Notes: a model not told the origin generated them from the sequence alone. A stretch of DNA of 64,000 nt from Bacteroidota bacterium (GCA_013298895.1 JAAFJM010000010.1:32699-96698), one strand, 5' to 3'; numbered from the stretch's first letter, positions 1-8,732 are shown. Numbers and translations: made by a program.

Positions 1-669
1 TTCTTGAACTTTTAAGTTTACAGCCCAATTTAAATCAATACTGGTTTTATTACGTTGAATTACTTTTTCTAAACCTACTAGGTTTAAATTGTATTTCAAC
101 ATATTATTATTTTCATCAAAAGCATATAATTGTTCAATGTATTGGTTATTGCCAATACTTACCTTCATACTGATGCTTTTTTTATCATCTGCTAATGTTG
201 GCGTAAAATACAAATCAGCGGTATTGATTACTTTATTATCAACTGTCGAAAAATCGAACGATTGAACGTTTTCAGCACCATCTAATAAAACTAAATCTTT
301 CTTTTCGTAAGTTTTGTATTTTTTTAATTCTACACGGTAAATACGTCCACCTTTATTACTTACAGTAATTTTTAATTCTTCGTTTTCAATGGTCGAAAAT
401 TGTTCAGTTCCTTTGGCATAAGCTGCAAAAGTTCCAAATGTTTGAACAGCCATATTCGAATCGTTGGCAGCAGTTAATACTGCATTGGTTTTGGCCGAAT
501 CAATAACTGTTTTAGCTAAACTGTCTTGTTGAACTTCGGCTATTTTTAAACTATCTTGTTGACGTTTGTAAGCCTCTATTTCTGCATCGCTAGGTTTTAA
601 AAAGTAAGCCCAACCTACTAATAAGGCTAAAATTAGCGAAAAGCCAATAATCGTATTTCTATCTAACAT
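1..669 (-). CDS. yidC: YidC membrane protein insertase, N-terminal part (cut by window edge)
   Basis: YidC inserts proteins into the inner membrane, alone or with SecYEG. The minus-strand frame is open from an ATG at 669 to base 1, giving 223 residues. It begins MLDRNTIIGFSLILALLVGW: a short basic N-terminus and one membrane helix (about residues 6-22), as in Bacteroidota YidC. A charged, Gln/Asp-rich linker follows (about 25-45), then a beta-rich domain with GGRIYRVELKKY, typical of the large periplasmic domain between TM1 and TM2. The conserved insertase core lies beyond the left edge. A TAnnTTTG box lies just upstream. The match rests on the N-terminus and the periplasmic domain only. Confidence 0.88.
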   Translation of the reverse strand, partial: MLDRNTIIGFSLILALLVGWAYFLKPSDAEIEAYKRQQDSLKIAEVQQDSLAKTVIDSAKTNAVLTAANDSNMAVQTFGTFAAYAKGTEQFSTIENEELKITVSNKGGRIYRVELKKYKTYEKKDLVLLDGAENVQSFDFSTVDNKVINTADLYFTPTLADDKKSISMKVSIGNNQYIEQLYAFDENNNMLKYNLNLVGLEKVIQRNKTSIDLNWAVNLKVQE

Positions 670-686
670 ATTTTTTTAAAAGGATG

Positions 687-694
687 CAAATGTA
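687..694 (-). promoter_or_regulatory. Candidate -7 box for yidC
   Basis: On the minus strand this reads TACATTTG, an exact match to the Bacteroidota -7 consensus TAnnTTTG, 17 bases before the yidC ATG. No clear TTTG -33 box is seen at the usual spacing. Confidence 0.4.
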
Positions 695-761
695 ATAAGT
701 TACCTTGTTTAATAACTTAATTTACATTGCAAAGCAAAATTATTAATTAATTGATTTTAAA

Positions 762-1244
762 CTATTTACCAATAAACTCAACGTTTAACGCATCGCCCCA
801 AAGTTCTTCTACTGCATAAAACTCGCGTTTTTCAGTTTGGAAAATATGCGCTACCACGTTAAAATAATCTAATAAAACCCATTCGTTATTTTCTAAACCT
901 TCGCGGTGCCAAGGAGTTTCGCCTGTTAATTTTTTCACTTCTTCGTCCACACTATGAGCAATAGCTTCTACTTGCTTATCGCTATCGGCATTACAAATTA
1001 CAAAAAAATCGGAACTTGCACCACGTACATTGCGCATATCTAATATCTTAATATCTTGTGCTTTGCGCTCAAACATTCCTTGCGCTACTGCCCAAGCTAA
1101 AAACTCGGTAGGATCAGTTATTTTAGGTGTTTTTGCGGTTTCTTTTTTAGCACTTACTGCTTTTGAACTCACTTTTTTTGCAGCTACTTTTTTGGCTACT
1201 TTCTTTGCAGCTACTTTTTTTGCTGGTTTTTTATCAATGCTCAT
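762..1244 (-). CDS. rsfS: Ribosome silencing factor RsfS (Iojap family) with Lys/Ala-rich N-terminal tail
   Basis: RsfS binds ribosomal protein uL14 on the 50S subunit and blocks subunit joining when nutrients are low. Residues about 42-158 carry the family core: the SSDFFVICNADSDKQVEAIA stretch, a W-x-E-G loop (PWHREGLENNEW), WVLLDYFNVVAHIF, and the REFYAVEELWGDA C-terminus. The first 40 residues are a low-complexity tail of repeated KKVAAKK units, longer than in the standard ~110-residue protein; it could contact nucleic acid. The ATG at 1244 follows a spacer of about 60 bases shared with divergent birA. Confidence 0.9.
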   Translation of the reverse strand: MSIDKKPAKKVAAKKVAKKVAAKKVSSKAVSAKKETAKTPKITDPTEFLAWAVAQGMFERKAQDIKILDMRNVRGASSDFFVICNADSDKQVEAIAHSVDEEVKKLTGETPWHREGLENNEWVLLDYFNVVAHIFQTEKREFYAVEELWGDALNVEFIGK

Positions 1245-1305
1245 CTTCTATTTATCTTATCTATATTGCGCGCCAAAAATAGCTTTTAAAAACGGTTTTA
1301 AAAAT

Positions 1306-2037
1306 TTGTTCCCAATTCATTTTAAATATCATTTCATAAATCAGGTAAATTCTACCAACAATTACATCAAAAACCTGAATGCCGAAAATGGTTTGTTGGT
1401 ATACACTGCCCACCAAACGGCAGGAAGAGGCATGGCTAGCAATACTTGGGAAAGTGAACCCAATAAAAACTTGTTATGCAGTATTTTACTTGAATTTCAT
1501 TTTGTAAAAATTGAACATCAGGCATATATAAACATGGCTATTAGCATTGCTTTACAAACAGTTATAAAAAATATTGCACAAAAAAACTGTTTTATAAAAT
1601 GGCCAAACGATATTTATATAGAGAACAAAAAAATAGCCGGCATTTTAATTGAAAATGCCATTCAAGGAACTGTTTTAAAACAAACCATTATTGGAATTGG
1701 GCTCAATGTAAACCAAACTGTTTTTGAAAATAAAAATACCATTTCCCTAAAAAATATTTTAAATCATGATTTGGAAATAGAAGCCATTTTACACCAACTG
1801 ACTGACAGAATAAATATTGTATATCAAACACTTAAGCAAGGTAATTACAGCGAAATTGCTGAACAATACAACCAACTTTTATACCGAAAAAATGAAATTT
1901 GCCAATTTATGGTAAACAACAAAATATGCCAAGGTACCATTGTAAATGTAAATAATTATGGTTTATTGCAAGTAATAATTGATAATAAATTGCAAGAGTT
2001 CGCGCACAAAGAAATTGCTATGATAAATGAGTTGTGA
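1306..2037 (+). CDS. birA: Biotin--[acetyl-CoA-carboxylase] ligase (BirA, no HTH domain)
   Basis: BirA makes biotinyl-AMP and transfers biotin to the carboxyl-carrier protein of biotin carboxylases. Family motifs: the STNNY start, the TAGRGMASNTW adenylate loop (usual GRGR/Q motif), KWPNDIY, KIAGILIE and IIGIGLNVNQ. The C-terminal SH3-like segment contains QGTIVNVNNYGLLQV. There is no N-terminal repressor HTH, so this is the monofunctional (class I) form. The frame stays open back to 1030, but that part is antisense to rsfS. I choose the TTG at 1306, giving 243 residues, close to the family norm. An ATG at 1237 would add 23 residues and overlap rsfS by 8 bases. Confidence 0.9.
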   Translation: MFPIHFKYHFINQVNSTNNYIKNLNAENGLLVYTAHQTAGRGMASNTWESEPNKNLLCSILLEFHFVKIEHQAYINMAISIALQTVIKNIAQKNCFIKWPNDIYIENKKIAGILIENAIQGTVLKQTIIGIGLNVNQTVFENKNTISLKNILNHDLEIEAILHQLTDRINIVYQTLKQGNYSEIAEQYNQLLYRKNEICQFMVNNKICQGTIVNVNNYGLLQVIIDNKLQEFAHKEIAMINEL

Positions 2038-2196
2038 AATGTGAGTTGTGAAATGTGAGATGACAAAGAAATGAGAATTAAACCAAAAACTTCGAACTGT
2101 GAACTTCGAACTTAAAACTGAATCACACAAGGCGCGAAAAAACTATGAACTTAAAACTTCGAACTTCGAACTAAAAACTGTGAACTAAAAAAAAGA
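2038..2196. repeat. Low-complexity intergenic repeat (GAACTTCGAACT / GTGAAATGTGAG type)
   Basis: The birA-coaX gap is made of short near-identical words. GTGAGTTGTGAAATGTGAGA is followed by several copies of AACTTCGAAC, GTGAAC and AACTTAAAAC. No ORF, hairpin terminator or RNA gene is seen. Similar word-repeat DNA recurs at 26180-26360 and 53563-53600. Confidence 0.6.
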
Positions 2197-2919
2197 GTGA
2201 AAAACATTTGTATTGATATAGGAAACACACAAACTAAGTTGGGCATTTTTGATAAGTCAGAATTGCTCGATACTATTTTGCTGCCTGAACTTACCACAGA
2301 GTTGTTGGAACCTATTTTAATCAAATACGAAATTACACACAGCATTGTAAGTAATGTAAACAATAATTTGGAATCTGTAACTCAGTTATTGCAAGATAAA
2401 ACTAATTATTTGCCTTTTAATCATTTTACCAAACTACCTTTTACCAACCAATACCAAACACCACAAACACTTGGATTGGATAGAATTGCACTCGTTGCTG
2501 CAGCAACTAATTTTGCCGCACAGCAAAACATTTTAGTAATAAGTTTAGGCACTTGTGTAACCTTTGAGTTTTTGAACCGTAAATTAACCTACTTGGGCGG
2601 AGCAATTTCGCCAGGATTAAATATGCGATTACAAGCCATGAATCATTTTACAGCAAAACTACCTTTGCTAAACTTTAGTGAGCCAACTCATTTTAATGGA
2701 AATACCACCGAAAGCTGCATGCAAAGCGGTGCTTTCTATGGCATTTTAGCCGAAATAAACAGCAGAATAGAATGGTATAAAAACCAATTTGGACCAACTG
2801 AAATACTATTAAGCGGTGGCGATTGTTTTTTGTTTGAAAAACACCTAAAAAATGCCTTATTTGCGCATCCTTATTTAACTTTATTCGGACTTAATAAAAT
2901 ATTAACCTACAATGTATAA
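2197..2919 (+). CDS. coaX: Type III pantothenate kinase
   Basis: CoaX phosphorylates pantothenate, the first step of coenzyme A synthesis, and needs a monovalent cation. The acetate-kinase/Hsp70 fold motifs are present: DIGNTQTKLGIFD near the N-terminus (phosphate-1 loop), GLDRIALVAAA, the phosphate-2 loop SLGTCVTFEFL, YLGGAISPGLNMRLQAM and LSGGDCF (adenosine motif). Length 240 is normal. The start is a GTG; there is no nearby in-frame ATG before the DIGNT motif. The 3' end overlaps the next gene by 8 bases, which suggests co-transcription. Confidence 0.94.
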   Translation: MKNICIDIGNTQTKLGIFDKSELLDTILLPELTTELLEPILIKYEITHSIVSNVNNNLESVTQLLQDKTNYLPFNHFTKLPFTNQYQTPQTLGLDRIALVAAATNFAAQQNILVISLGTCVTFEFLNRKLTYLGGAISPGLNMRLQAMNHFTAKLPLLNFSEPTHFNGNTTESCMQSGAFYGILAEINSRIEWYKNQFGPTEILLSGGDCFLFEKHLKNALFAHPYLTLFGLNKILTYNV

Positions 2920-4318
2920 AGCCCCTGCTAGGCAATTAACTATATTAAACAACAAAATAAGCTTAGGTTTATTGTTCTGTTTTTTATTCCAAAATTTTTA
3001 CTCTAATGCTCAAAACCTTTCGCAAAGTCCATATTCTTTCTTTGGAATAGGCGATTTACAATACTATGGTTCGGCCACTTTAGGTAACATGGGACAAGTA
3101 AGCCAAGGTATAAGACGTGGTTATGATTTAAATAATTTAAATCCCGCATCATACAGTGCTTTAAAACAAACTAATTTAGAAGCAGGTGCCATGCTAAGTA
3201 ATGGTACTTTGAAAAGTGGCGGTTCACAAATTAATAGCTCATTATCAGGCTTAACTTACTTTAATTTTGGAACTAACATTTCAAAACGTGGAATTGGAGT
3301 AGCTTTTGGTGCAGCACCATATTCAGCATTAGGTTATGATATTAAACGCAGTACTCCTATTCAAACCGACACTGCCGGAATTATCAATGCAACTACAACT
3401 CAAACAGGGGATGGAGGATTAAATAGAGCCTATATTGGTGTTGGTGCAAAAATCAACAAAAATTTTTCTGCTGGTGTGAATTTGGGATATGTTTTTGGAC
3501 AGAATAATTCTAAAATTATTCAAACTGTTCCAACAGATTATTTTATGTTCAATTGGACTCAGGAGAGTAAAAATTATATCAATGGTTTTGTAATTGAATA
3601 TGGTTTACAAGCTCATTTTGATAGTGTAAATATTAGTTTACCATTTTATAGGAATATCATTGATTCAAATGGTTTTGAAAGAAAGAAATTCACAACTTCT
3701 AAAAAATATCCAATAACAATAAATGCTGGATTTACTATTAATACCGAAACAAATATTGATATTATTCAAAGATATTCATTTAGAACTCTTTCGAGAGGTG
3801 GTATTGACAATTCTAGAGATTCTATAAAAACGGATGACAATAAAACAGGTAATATTACAATTCCAATGAGTTTACAATACGGAATAGCATTTACTAATAA
3901 TTACAATTGGACTATTGCTGCCGATTTTGGTACCACTGCATGGAGCAATTTTAGTAGTTTCGGAATAAATAGAGGATTACAAAATTCATGGTTTTTTAAA
4001 ACAGGTGCATGTTGGTTACCTGATGTGAAAGAGGATGCTAGAAATTATTTTAAACGTTTAGAGTATAGAATTGGTTATAGGGTTGAGCAGTCAAACATAA
4101 TATTAGACAATCAATCGGTTAATATTAATGCATACAGTTGCGGAATTGGCATACCAATTGCTGAAAGAGATAGAAACAGAAAATTTTCTAGGGTAAATGT
4201 TGGTTTTGAATATTTAACTAGGGGCGCAAATACTAATTTAATAAACGAAGAATACTATAAGTTTACTGTTGGAATTGTATTTTCTGATAAATGGTTTATT
4301 AAATATAAATATGATTAA
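2912..4318 (+). CDS. Outer-membrane beta-barrel protein, function unknown
   Basis: 468 residues with a signal peptide (hydrophobic stretch ending FYSNAQ). The rest alternates in the way of a transmembrane beta-barrel and ends in an aromatic/charged strand (VGIVFSDKWFIKYKYD). The SPYSFFGIGDL and LNPASYSAL elements resemble Bacteroidota FadL/OmpP1-like or hypothetical outer-membrane proteins. It is packed between coaX (8-base overlap) and lptC (8-base overlap), so it is probably co-expressed with envelope-assembly genes. The substrate cannot be read from the sequence. Confidence 0.8.
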   Translation: MYKAPARQLTILNNKISLGLLFCFLFQNFYSNAQNLSQSPYSFFGIGDLQYYGSATLGNMGQVSQGIRRGYDLNNLNPASYSALKQTNLEAGAMLSNGTLKSGGSQINSSLSGLTYFNFGTNISKRGIGVAFGAAPYSALGYDIKRSTPIQTDTAGIINATTTQTGDGGLNRAYIGVGAKINKNFSAGVNLGYVFGQNNSKIIQTVPTDYFMFNWTQESKNYINGFVIEYGLQAHFDSVNISLPFYRNIIDSNGFERKKFTTSKKYPITINAGFTINTETNIDIIQRYSFRTLSRGGIDNSRDSIKTDDNKTGNITIPMSLQYGIAFTNNYNWTIAADFGTTAWSNFSSFGINRGLQNSWFFKTGACWLPDVKEDARNYFKRLEYRIGYRVEQSNIILDNQSVNINAYSCGIGIPIAERDRNRKFSRVNVGFEYLTRGANTNLINEEYYKFTVGIVFSDKWFIKYKYD

Positions 4319-4868
4319 TTTTTCTTTCAAATTCAGAACTATTTTAACCTTCAGTATTATTACCAGCATATTAGCTTGCAAAAATGATAATATAGAAAAA
4401 ATACAAGTACTAACTGCTTCCGATAATTTACCAATAGAGGTTGGAACAAATATTTTATTAAATTATACCGATTCGGGCCTGGTAAAAGCGAAAGTATTCG
4501 CACCAACCCTCGAACGTTTTGATAATGATAAAAGTAATCAATCCATTATGAAAAAGGGCATCACTGCCTATTTTTACAACAATCAAAAAAAAATAACCAG
4601 TTACATTAAATCAAAATATGCCATACGCGATGACAGAGCTAGAACCATGACTGTTAAAAATGATGTGATTGTGGTAAATATTAAAGGTGATACTCTTAGA
4701 ACAGAATTACTTATTTGGGATGAAAAAACCAATAAAATTAATACCAATGAAGCTGTTAAAATTACTACTCCTGATGAAATTATTTATGGAGATGGTTTAG
4801 AAAGTAATACAGAATTCTCTCAATACAAAATATTTAAAATTAAAGGAATAATTAGTTTAAAAAAATGA
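4311..4868 (+). CDS. lptC: LptC-like LPS export ABC transporter periplasmic protein (lipoprotein)
   Basis: LptC passes lipopolysaccharide from the LptBFG transporter to the periplasmic LptA bridge. The 185-residue product begins with a lipoprotein signal ending SILAC (Cys23). It then shows the OstA/LptC beta-jellyroll pattern: LPIEVGTNILLNYTDSGLVKAKVFAPTLERF, GITAYFYNN..KKITSYIKSKYAI, VKNDVIVVNIKGDTLRTELLIWDEKTNKI, VKITTPDEIIYGDGLESN. The ATG at 4311 is preferred over an upstream in-frame TTG at 4269, because it sits directly before the signal peptide and gives a short overlap with the barrel gene. Confidence 0.85.
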   Translation: MINFSFKFRTILTFSIITSILACKNDNIEKIQVLTASDNLPIEVGTNILLNYTDSGLVKAKVFAPTLERFDNDKSNQSIMKKGITAYFYNNQKKITSYIKSKYAIRDDRARTMTVKNDVIVVNIKGDTLRTELLIWDEKTNKINTNEAVKITTPDEIIYGDGLESNTEFSQYKIFKIKGIISLKK

Positions 4869-5035
4869 TGGATAAGTGGATTTTAAGAAATTGGCTTGTG
4901 CTTGCTATAATATGCCTTTTAGTTGGTTTTTATATTTCCATTTTCGAAAACTTTGTAGAAGGAAAAGCTTACTTATACTTTATTCTTACCATTGTTTTTA
5001 CTTTTATTTGGTTAAAGAAAAGGGGTAGTTTATAG
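4865..5035 (+). CDS. 56-residue membrane protein coupled to lptC
   Basis: An ATGA overlap links the lptC stop (TGA 4866-4868) to this ATG at 4865, a classic translational-coupling arrangement. The product starts MMDKWILRNWLVLAII and has two hydrophobic helices (about residues 10-27 and 36-50) separated by a short acidic loop, ending KKRGSL. It has no recognised family. The overlap, the position in the operon and the membrane topology support it as real. It might be a small accessory of LPS transport, but that is inference. Confidence 0.6.
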   Translation: MMDKWILRNWLVLAIICLLVGFYISIFENFVEGKAYLYFILTIVFTFIWLKKRGSL

Positions 5036-5056
5036 TTTTATAAATTCCTTAAATAA

Positions 5057-6373
5057 CTAAAAATAAAACACAAGCCAAACCACAATTAAAACAGGTAACA
5101 AATACGGAATACTGTATTTATAAATATATTCACCAAAACTTGGCATTTTTACACCCGCTTTATCAGCAATTGATTTAACCATAAAATTTGGTCCATTTCC
5201 AATATAGGTCATTGCTCCAAAAAACACTGCTCCGGTTGATAATGCGGAGAGAAATTCAATATTATTTGACTTTAAAAATAACTTTACATCATTTAAATTA
5301 TCGATACTAAAACCAAATTTAGATAATACTACTGCAAAAACATTTAAGTAAGTTGGCGCATTATCTAAAACAGATGAAAAAATACCGCTAAACCAATAAG
5401 CTACACCCACAGTTATTTGATTACTTATTAATGGATTTTGTGCACTGTGTTCTAACCATTGTAAAGCTGGAATCATAGTTAAAAAAATACCAATAAAAAG
5501 CCATGCCACTTCTTTTATAGGTTCAAATGAAAATTCGTTACTTTCCATGGCATTTTTGTTACTAAATTTAAAACAAAAAAATGCTGAACTTAATTGAATT
5601 ATTTCTCTTAAATACGATATTTTATTACCTTCCATATCAATATGGGGTAAACCATCTATAAGATTTGGATCAATAAAAATACTTATAATTCCAATGGCAA
5701 GCCAAACAAAATTACGTTTTCCATTGATTAAAATTTTATTAGTGTAATGAGAGCTCGTATCTACATCATCTAACTTGGTGTTTTTTCTATCCACCAAAAA
5801 GAAAACAAATAATATAAGAGAAATAGCTAGAAACCATTTAGGTAACAAATGTATAAAAGTCCATTCAAATGGCACACCTTTCAAATAGCCCATGAATAAA
5901 GGTGGATCGCCAATAGGAGTTAATAAACCACCTAAATTAGATACAATAAAAATAAAAAACACAATGTGATAGGGTTGAAGCCTGTATCTATTAATGCGCA
6001 TAAAAGGTTTTATTAATAGTACAGAAGCTCCTGTAGTTCCTAATAAATTGGTTAAAATAGCAGCCAAAAATAAAAATAAAATATTGGTTAAAGGCTTACT
6101 TTCTACATCAATAAATGCATAAATACCGCCACTTGCCACAAATAATATAGTAAGTAAACTAATAAATGAAATATATTCTGCAATGGTTTCTAAAGAATGC
6201 GAAAAACTATCCATCATCAACCCATAATATAAAAAGACAACTGCTCCCAAACCAACACTAACTTTTTGAAAATGATGGTGCCAAAATTTACTTAAAAATA
6301 TGGGGCCAATTGCAATTAAAAGTAAAAGTATAATAAATGGAAAAACCAATAAAAATGGAGGAAGTTGATGCAT
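5057..6373 (-). CDS. Sodium:proton antiporter (NhaD/ArsB-like ion transporter superfamily)
   Basis: 438 residues, almost entirely membrane helices (about 11-12). Landmarks include GTTGASVLLIKPFMRINRYR, the discontinuous-helix motif NLGGLLTPIGDPPLFMGYLKG, and near the C-terminus SSVLDNAPTYLNVF and GNGPNFMVKSIADKAGVKMPSFGEYI. These are hallmarks of the NhaD/CitM/ArsB superfamily, and this version is the Bacteroidota putative Na+/H+ antiporter type. It would exchange internal Na+ for protons. It stands alone on the minus strand. Confidence 0.85.
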   Translation of the reverse strand: MHQLPPFLLVFPFIILLLLIAIGPIFLSKFWHHHFQKVSVGLGAVVFLYYGLMMDSFSHSLETIAEYISFISLLTILFVASGGIYAFIDVESKPLTNILFLFLAAILTNLLGTTGASVLLIKPFMRINRYRLQPYHIVFFIFIVSNLGGLLTPIGDPPLFMGYLKGVPFEWTFIHLLPKWFLAISLILFVFFLVDRKNTKLDDVDTSSHYTNKILINGKRNFVWLAIGIISIFIDPNLIDGLPHIDMEGNKISYLREIIQLSSAFFCFKFSNKNAMESNEFSFEPIKEVAWLFIGIFLTMIPALQWLEHSAQNPLISNQITVGVAYWFSGIFSSVLDNAPTYLNVFAVVLSKFGFSIDNLNDVKLFLKSNNIEFLSALSTGAVFFGAMTYIGNGPNFMVKSIADKAGVKMPSFGEYIYKYSIPYLLPVLIVVWLVFYF

Positions 6374-6438
6374 TATAAAAATTGAATGTTTGATTTAAAA
6401 ATATTTTATTTAATTGCAAATAAATTAACACAGCAAAT

Positions 6439-6825
6439 ATGAAAAAACTATTCGTAATATTAACTTTTTTATTTTTAAGCACCTTAAACGTTCAACATAT
6501 TTGTGCTAAACCAAATTTATGCTTTCAAAATAATATTGAAGAAGAAAAAATTAATAAACTTATTTTATTTATAGAAAAAAGCAATGCAGTTTTTATTAGA
6601 AATGGAAATGAATATGAAGCAAAAGAAGCTGCTGACCATTTAAGAATGAAAAGGAAAAAGGCAGGTAATAAAGTAAAAACAGCTAAAGATTTTATTGACC
6701 TAATAGCAAGTAAATCCTACATGAGTGGAGATGCTTATAAAATGAAATTTAGCAATGGTTCCATTATCAATACGCGAGATATGTTGTATAATGAGTTAAG
6801 AAAACTTGAACGAAATTCAAAATAA
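6439..6825 (+). CDS. DUF5329 family periplasmic protein
   Basis: 128 residues with a signal peptide (MKKLFVILTFLFLSTLNVQHICA). The mature part has the conserved DUF5329 pattern: EKINKLILFIEKSNAVFIRNGNEY, EAADHLRMKRKKAG, KTAKDFIDLIASKSYMSGD, YKMKFSNGS and a C-terminal LYNELRKLE. The family is small, helical and secreted, with no established function. It is monocistronic, divergent from the antiporter, and ends at the terminator invaded by the MITE. Confidence 0.8.
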   Translation: MKKLFVILTFLFLSTLNVQHICAKPNLCFQNNIEEEKINKLILFIEKSNAVFIRNGNEYEAKEAADHLRMKRKKAGNKVKTAKDFIDLIASKSYMSGDAYKMKFSNGSIINTRDMLYNELRKLERNSK

Positions 6826-7049
6826 AAAAGCCAACCTTTTTTGTTAGAGGGCACTGAAAAAGTCCTTTAATATTTTAAACACTTTAGAAATATTAAATAA
6901 AGGCTCTGAGAATCGACTGTACGAGAGTAGTTGTGAGTCCCGACCCAATTACTTTAAAGAAAAAGAGGCTGTTTTCTAAGTTGAAAACAGCCTCTTTTGA
7001 TAAACAGCCACTTTTTCAGTGCCCTCTTTTTGTTAGGGTCGGCTTTTTA
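6824..7049. terminator. Bidirectional terminator split by an inserted element
   Basis: The arms AAAAAAGCCAACC (6824-6836) and GGTCGGCTTTTT (7037-7048) pair with one mismatch and end in an A-tract and a T-tract. Together they form a convergent terminator for the DUF5329 gene and the thioredoxin-like gene. The loop was originally about 11 bases; it now holds the 179-base element. Confidence 0.65.
6848..7026. mobile_element. MITE-like non-coding element, about 180 bp, with perfect terminal inverted repeats
   Basis: Perfect 18-base terminal inverted repeats, AGAGGGCACTGAAAAAGT (6846-6863) and its reverse complement (7010-7027), surround a non-coding core. A direct repeat TTTTTGTTAG flanks it at 6838-6847 and 7027-7036, as expected of a target-site duplication. 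The core holds a separate perfect 16-bp hairpin (6961-6976 with 6983-6998, built on AAAAGAGGCTGTTTTC). There is no transposase, so it would be mobilised in trans. The short ORF that can be drawn across it is not a gene. Confidence 0.75.
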
Positions 7050-8591
7050 TTATTTATTAGTTTTTTCTTTTTCAAACTTTTCAGCATTCTCAACAAATTC
7101 TTTAATTTGGTTTGCTGCTATTCGCTTTGCTATCACTTTTTTATTGCTATCTAATATATAAAGCACTGGTGTGCTGTAAACATCATAATATTGTCTAAAA
7201 TTAGTTTCATTCAATGGGTCATAAACATTTAATTTCCAAGGTAATTTTTGTTCAATTAAATACTTTTTCCAGTCATCTACACTTTCGGTTAAACTAACCG
7301 AAAATACATCAAACTTTAAAGGCAGTAGATTGGGTCCAATTTTATCTTTGGTTTTAATTTTCGAAAGAGCTAAATTTTTTTCAATTACATCCTTATTTAT
7401 TTCATTGTATGCTTCTACTACCTTAGGCATTTCTTCTTTACAATGTCCGCATGTAGCATTCCAGAACATAACAAGTGTATATTTAGCATCCATATTATAA
7501 AGTGCATGATAACGATTGTTAGTGTCAAGCATATTTAAATTCTTAGCCTTAACACCAATTAAGTTATTACGTAATTTATCACATTTATCTTTCATTTTCC
7601 AAATCAATAAACTATCAACCCAATAAGCTTTTCCTTTAGCGTAGTAATTGTCAATTAAGTGCACAAATACAGCATCCATTCCCATGTATTGAGATGCTTC
7701 GTAATGGTTTGTGGTCCAAAACAAGCAAAACTTGAAATTTTCTTTTCCTCTACTCGCTTGCTTTAGCATTAAATCTGAACCAACAATAATACTATCAGGA
7801 ATTTGTGGTACTACTTTTAACATATAGGTTTCGAACTTTGGAAAAAAAGTAGGTGTTCTCGTGATTCTTTCATCCGAAAAATCAAAATTATCGAAATAAT
7901 GAGTTTTATAATATTGATATTGGAAATTAGAATCAATTAAATCACCTTTTGCATTTTTAGGTGCTTCAGGTACATCAATTTCCTGCATCATTTTAAAAAT
8001 TTTACTAATTAAAAAGGTTGGATTAGTTTCTAAAATTCTTTTTCGTTCAGCATTTAAATCAGCCATTAATAATTTATATTCCGACATTAATTTATCTTCC
8101 TCTTCTTTATTTTTACTTTCTTTAGCATCTTTAATTTTAGGTTCCAAAATACTGGCTTTTTTACCTACTATACTTGTAAATTTAGTATATTCAAAAAATG
8201 CCACATTTTCAGGTGAATTTGTTACTTTCATGTTTTCAATGATGCCATTCGTATCTGTCTCTAGTGAAAAATTTTGTTCGGTAACTATAAAATCAAATAG
8301 TAACGATTTGTCAGCGGTTGCAATTAAATAAACTCCACCTTCTAAAGTTTTGTTATCCTTAAAAATCATTTTACCTTTCGCATCTGTTATAGCACTGTCT
8401 CGCAAATACTGTTTATCTCCAAAATAATACCCTAAATAAAACATCTTGTTGGGAAATCCTTTTAAAGTTATTGAAATTAAATGACCTTGAGGTTGATTTG
8501 TTTGAACTTTTTTTGTTTCAGGTTTTTGAGCAAATATTGCACAATTGAATACCGAGAATAAAATTAGTAGTGATATTTTTAAAATACGCAT
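7050..8591 (-). CDS. TlpA-like thiol-disulfide oxidoreductase with DUF4369/DUF5106-type N-terminal regions
   Basis: 513 residues with a signal peptide (LLILFSVFNCAIFAQ). The N-terminal about 100 residues look like DUF4369 (ISITLKGFPNKMFYLGYYFGDKQYLRDSAITDAKGKMIF). A helical middle region follows, as in DUF5106. The C-terminus is a thioredoxin fold with the redox pair Cys381-Gly-His-Cys384 in TLVMFWNATCGHCKEEMPKV and the cis-Pro region YSTPVLYILD. Proteins of this build reduce or shuffle disulfides in the Bacteroidota periplasm. The gene is alone on its strand. Confidence 0.85.
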   Translation of the reverse strand: MRILKISLLILFSVFNCAIFAQKPETKKVQTNQPQGHLISITLKGFPNKMFYLGYYFGDKQYLRDSAITDAKGKMIFKDNKTLEGGVYLIATADKSLLFDFIVTEQNFSLETDTNGIIENMKVTNSPENVAFFEYTKFTSIVGKKASILEPKIKDAKESKNKEEEDKLMSEYKLLMADLNAERKRILETNPTFLISKIFKMMQEIDVPEAPKNAKGDLIDSNFQYQYYKTHYFDNFDFSDERITRTPTFFPKFETYMLKVVPQIPDSIIVGSDLMLKQASRGKENFKFCLFWTTNHYEASQYMGMDAVFVHLIDNYYAKGKAYWVDSLLIWKMKDKCDKLRNNLIGVKAKNLNMLDTNNRYHALYNMDAKYTLVMFWNATCGHCKEEMPKVVEAYNEINKDVIEKNLALSKIKTKDKIGPNLLPLKFDVFSVSLTESVDDWKKYLIEQKLPWKLNVYDPLNETNFRQYYDVYSTPVLYILDSNKKVIAKRIAANQIKEFVENAEKFEKEKTNK

Positions 8592-8732
8592 ATATATATA
8601 TTGTTATTTTTTTGGGGGTAAAATTAATAAAAATATAAGCCTATACACACAAGTTAATAAGTTTAATAAATTTTTAAGTTTAGCCTTTATACTTTTCGAT
8701 TTATAAAAATAGTAAACATCATAAATTTTACA

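Noticed and set aside
1030..1305. N-terminal extension of birA antisense to rsfS
   Set aside because: The translation is hydrophobic and alanine/phenylalanine-rich only because it is antisense to the Lys/Ala-rich RsfS tail. BirA homology starts after 1306.
6933..7154. 73-residue plus-strand ORF over the MITE and the end of the thioredoxin-like gene
   Set aside because: It crosses the MITE hairpin, both arms of the inverted repeat and the 3' end of a convergent real gene. There is no conserved sequence.
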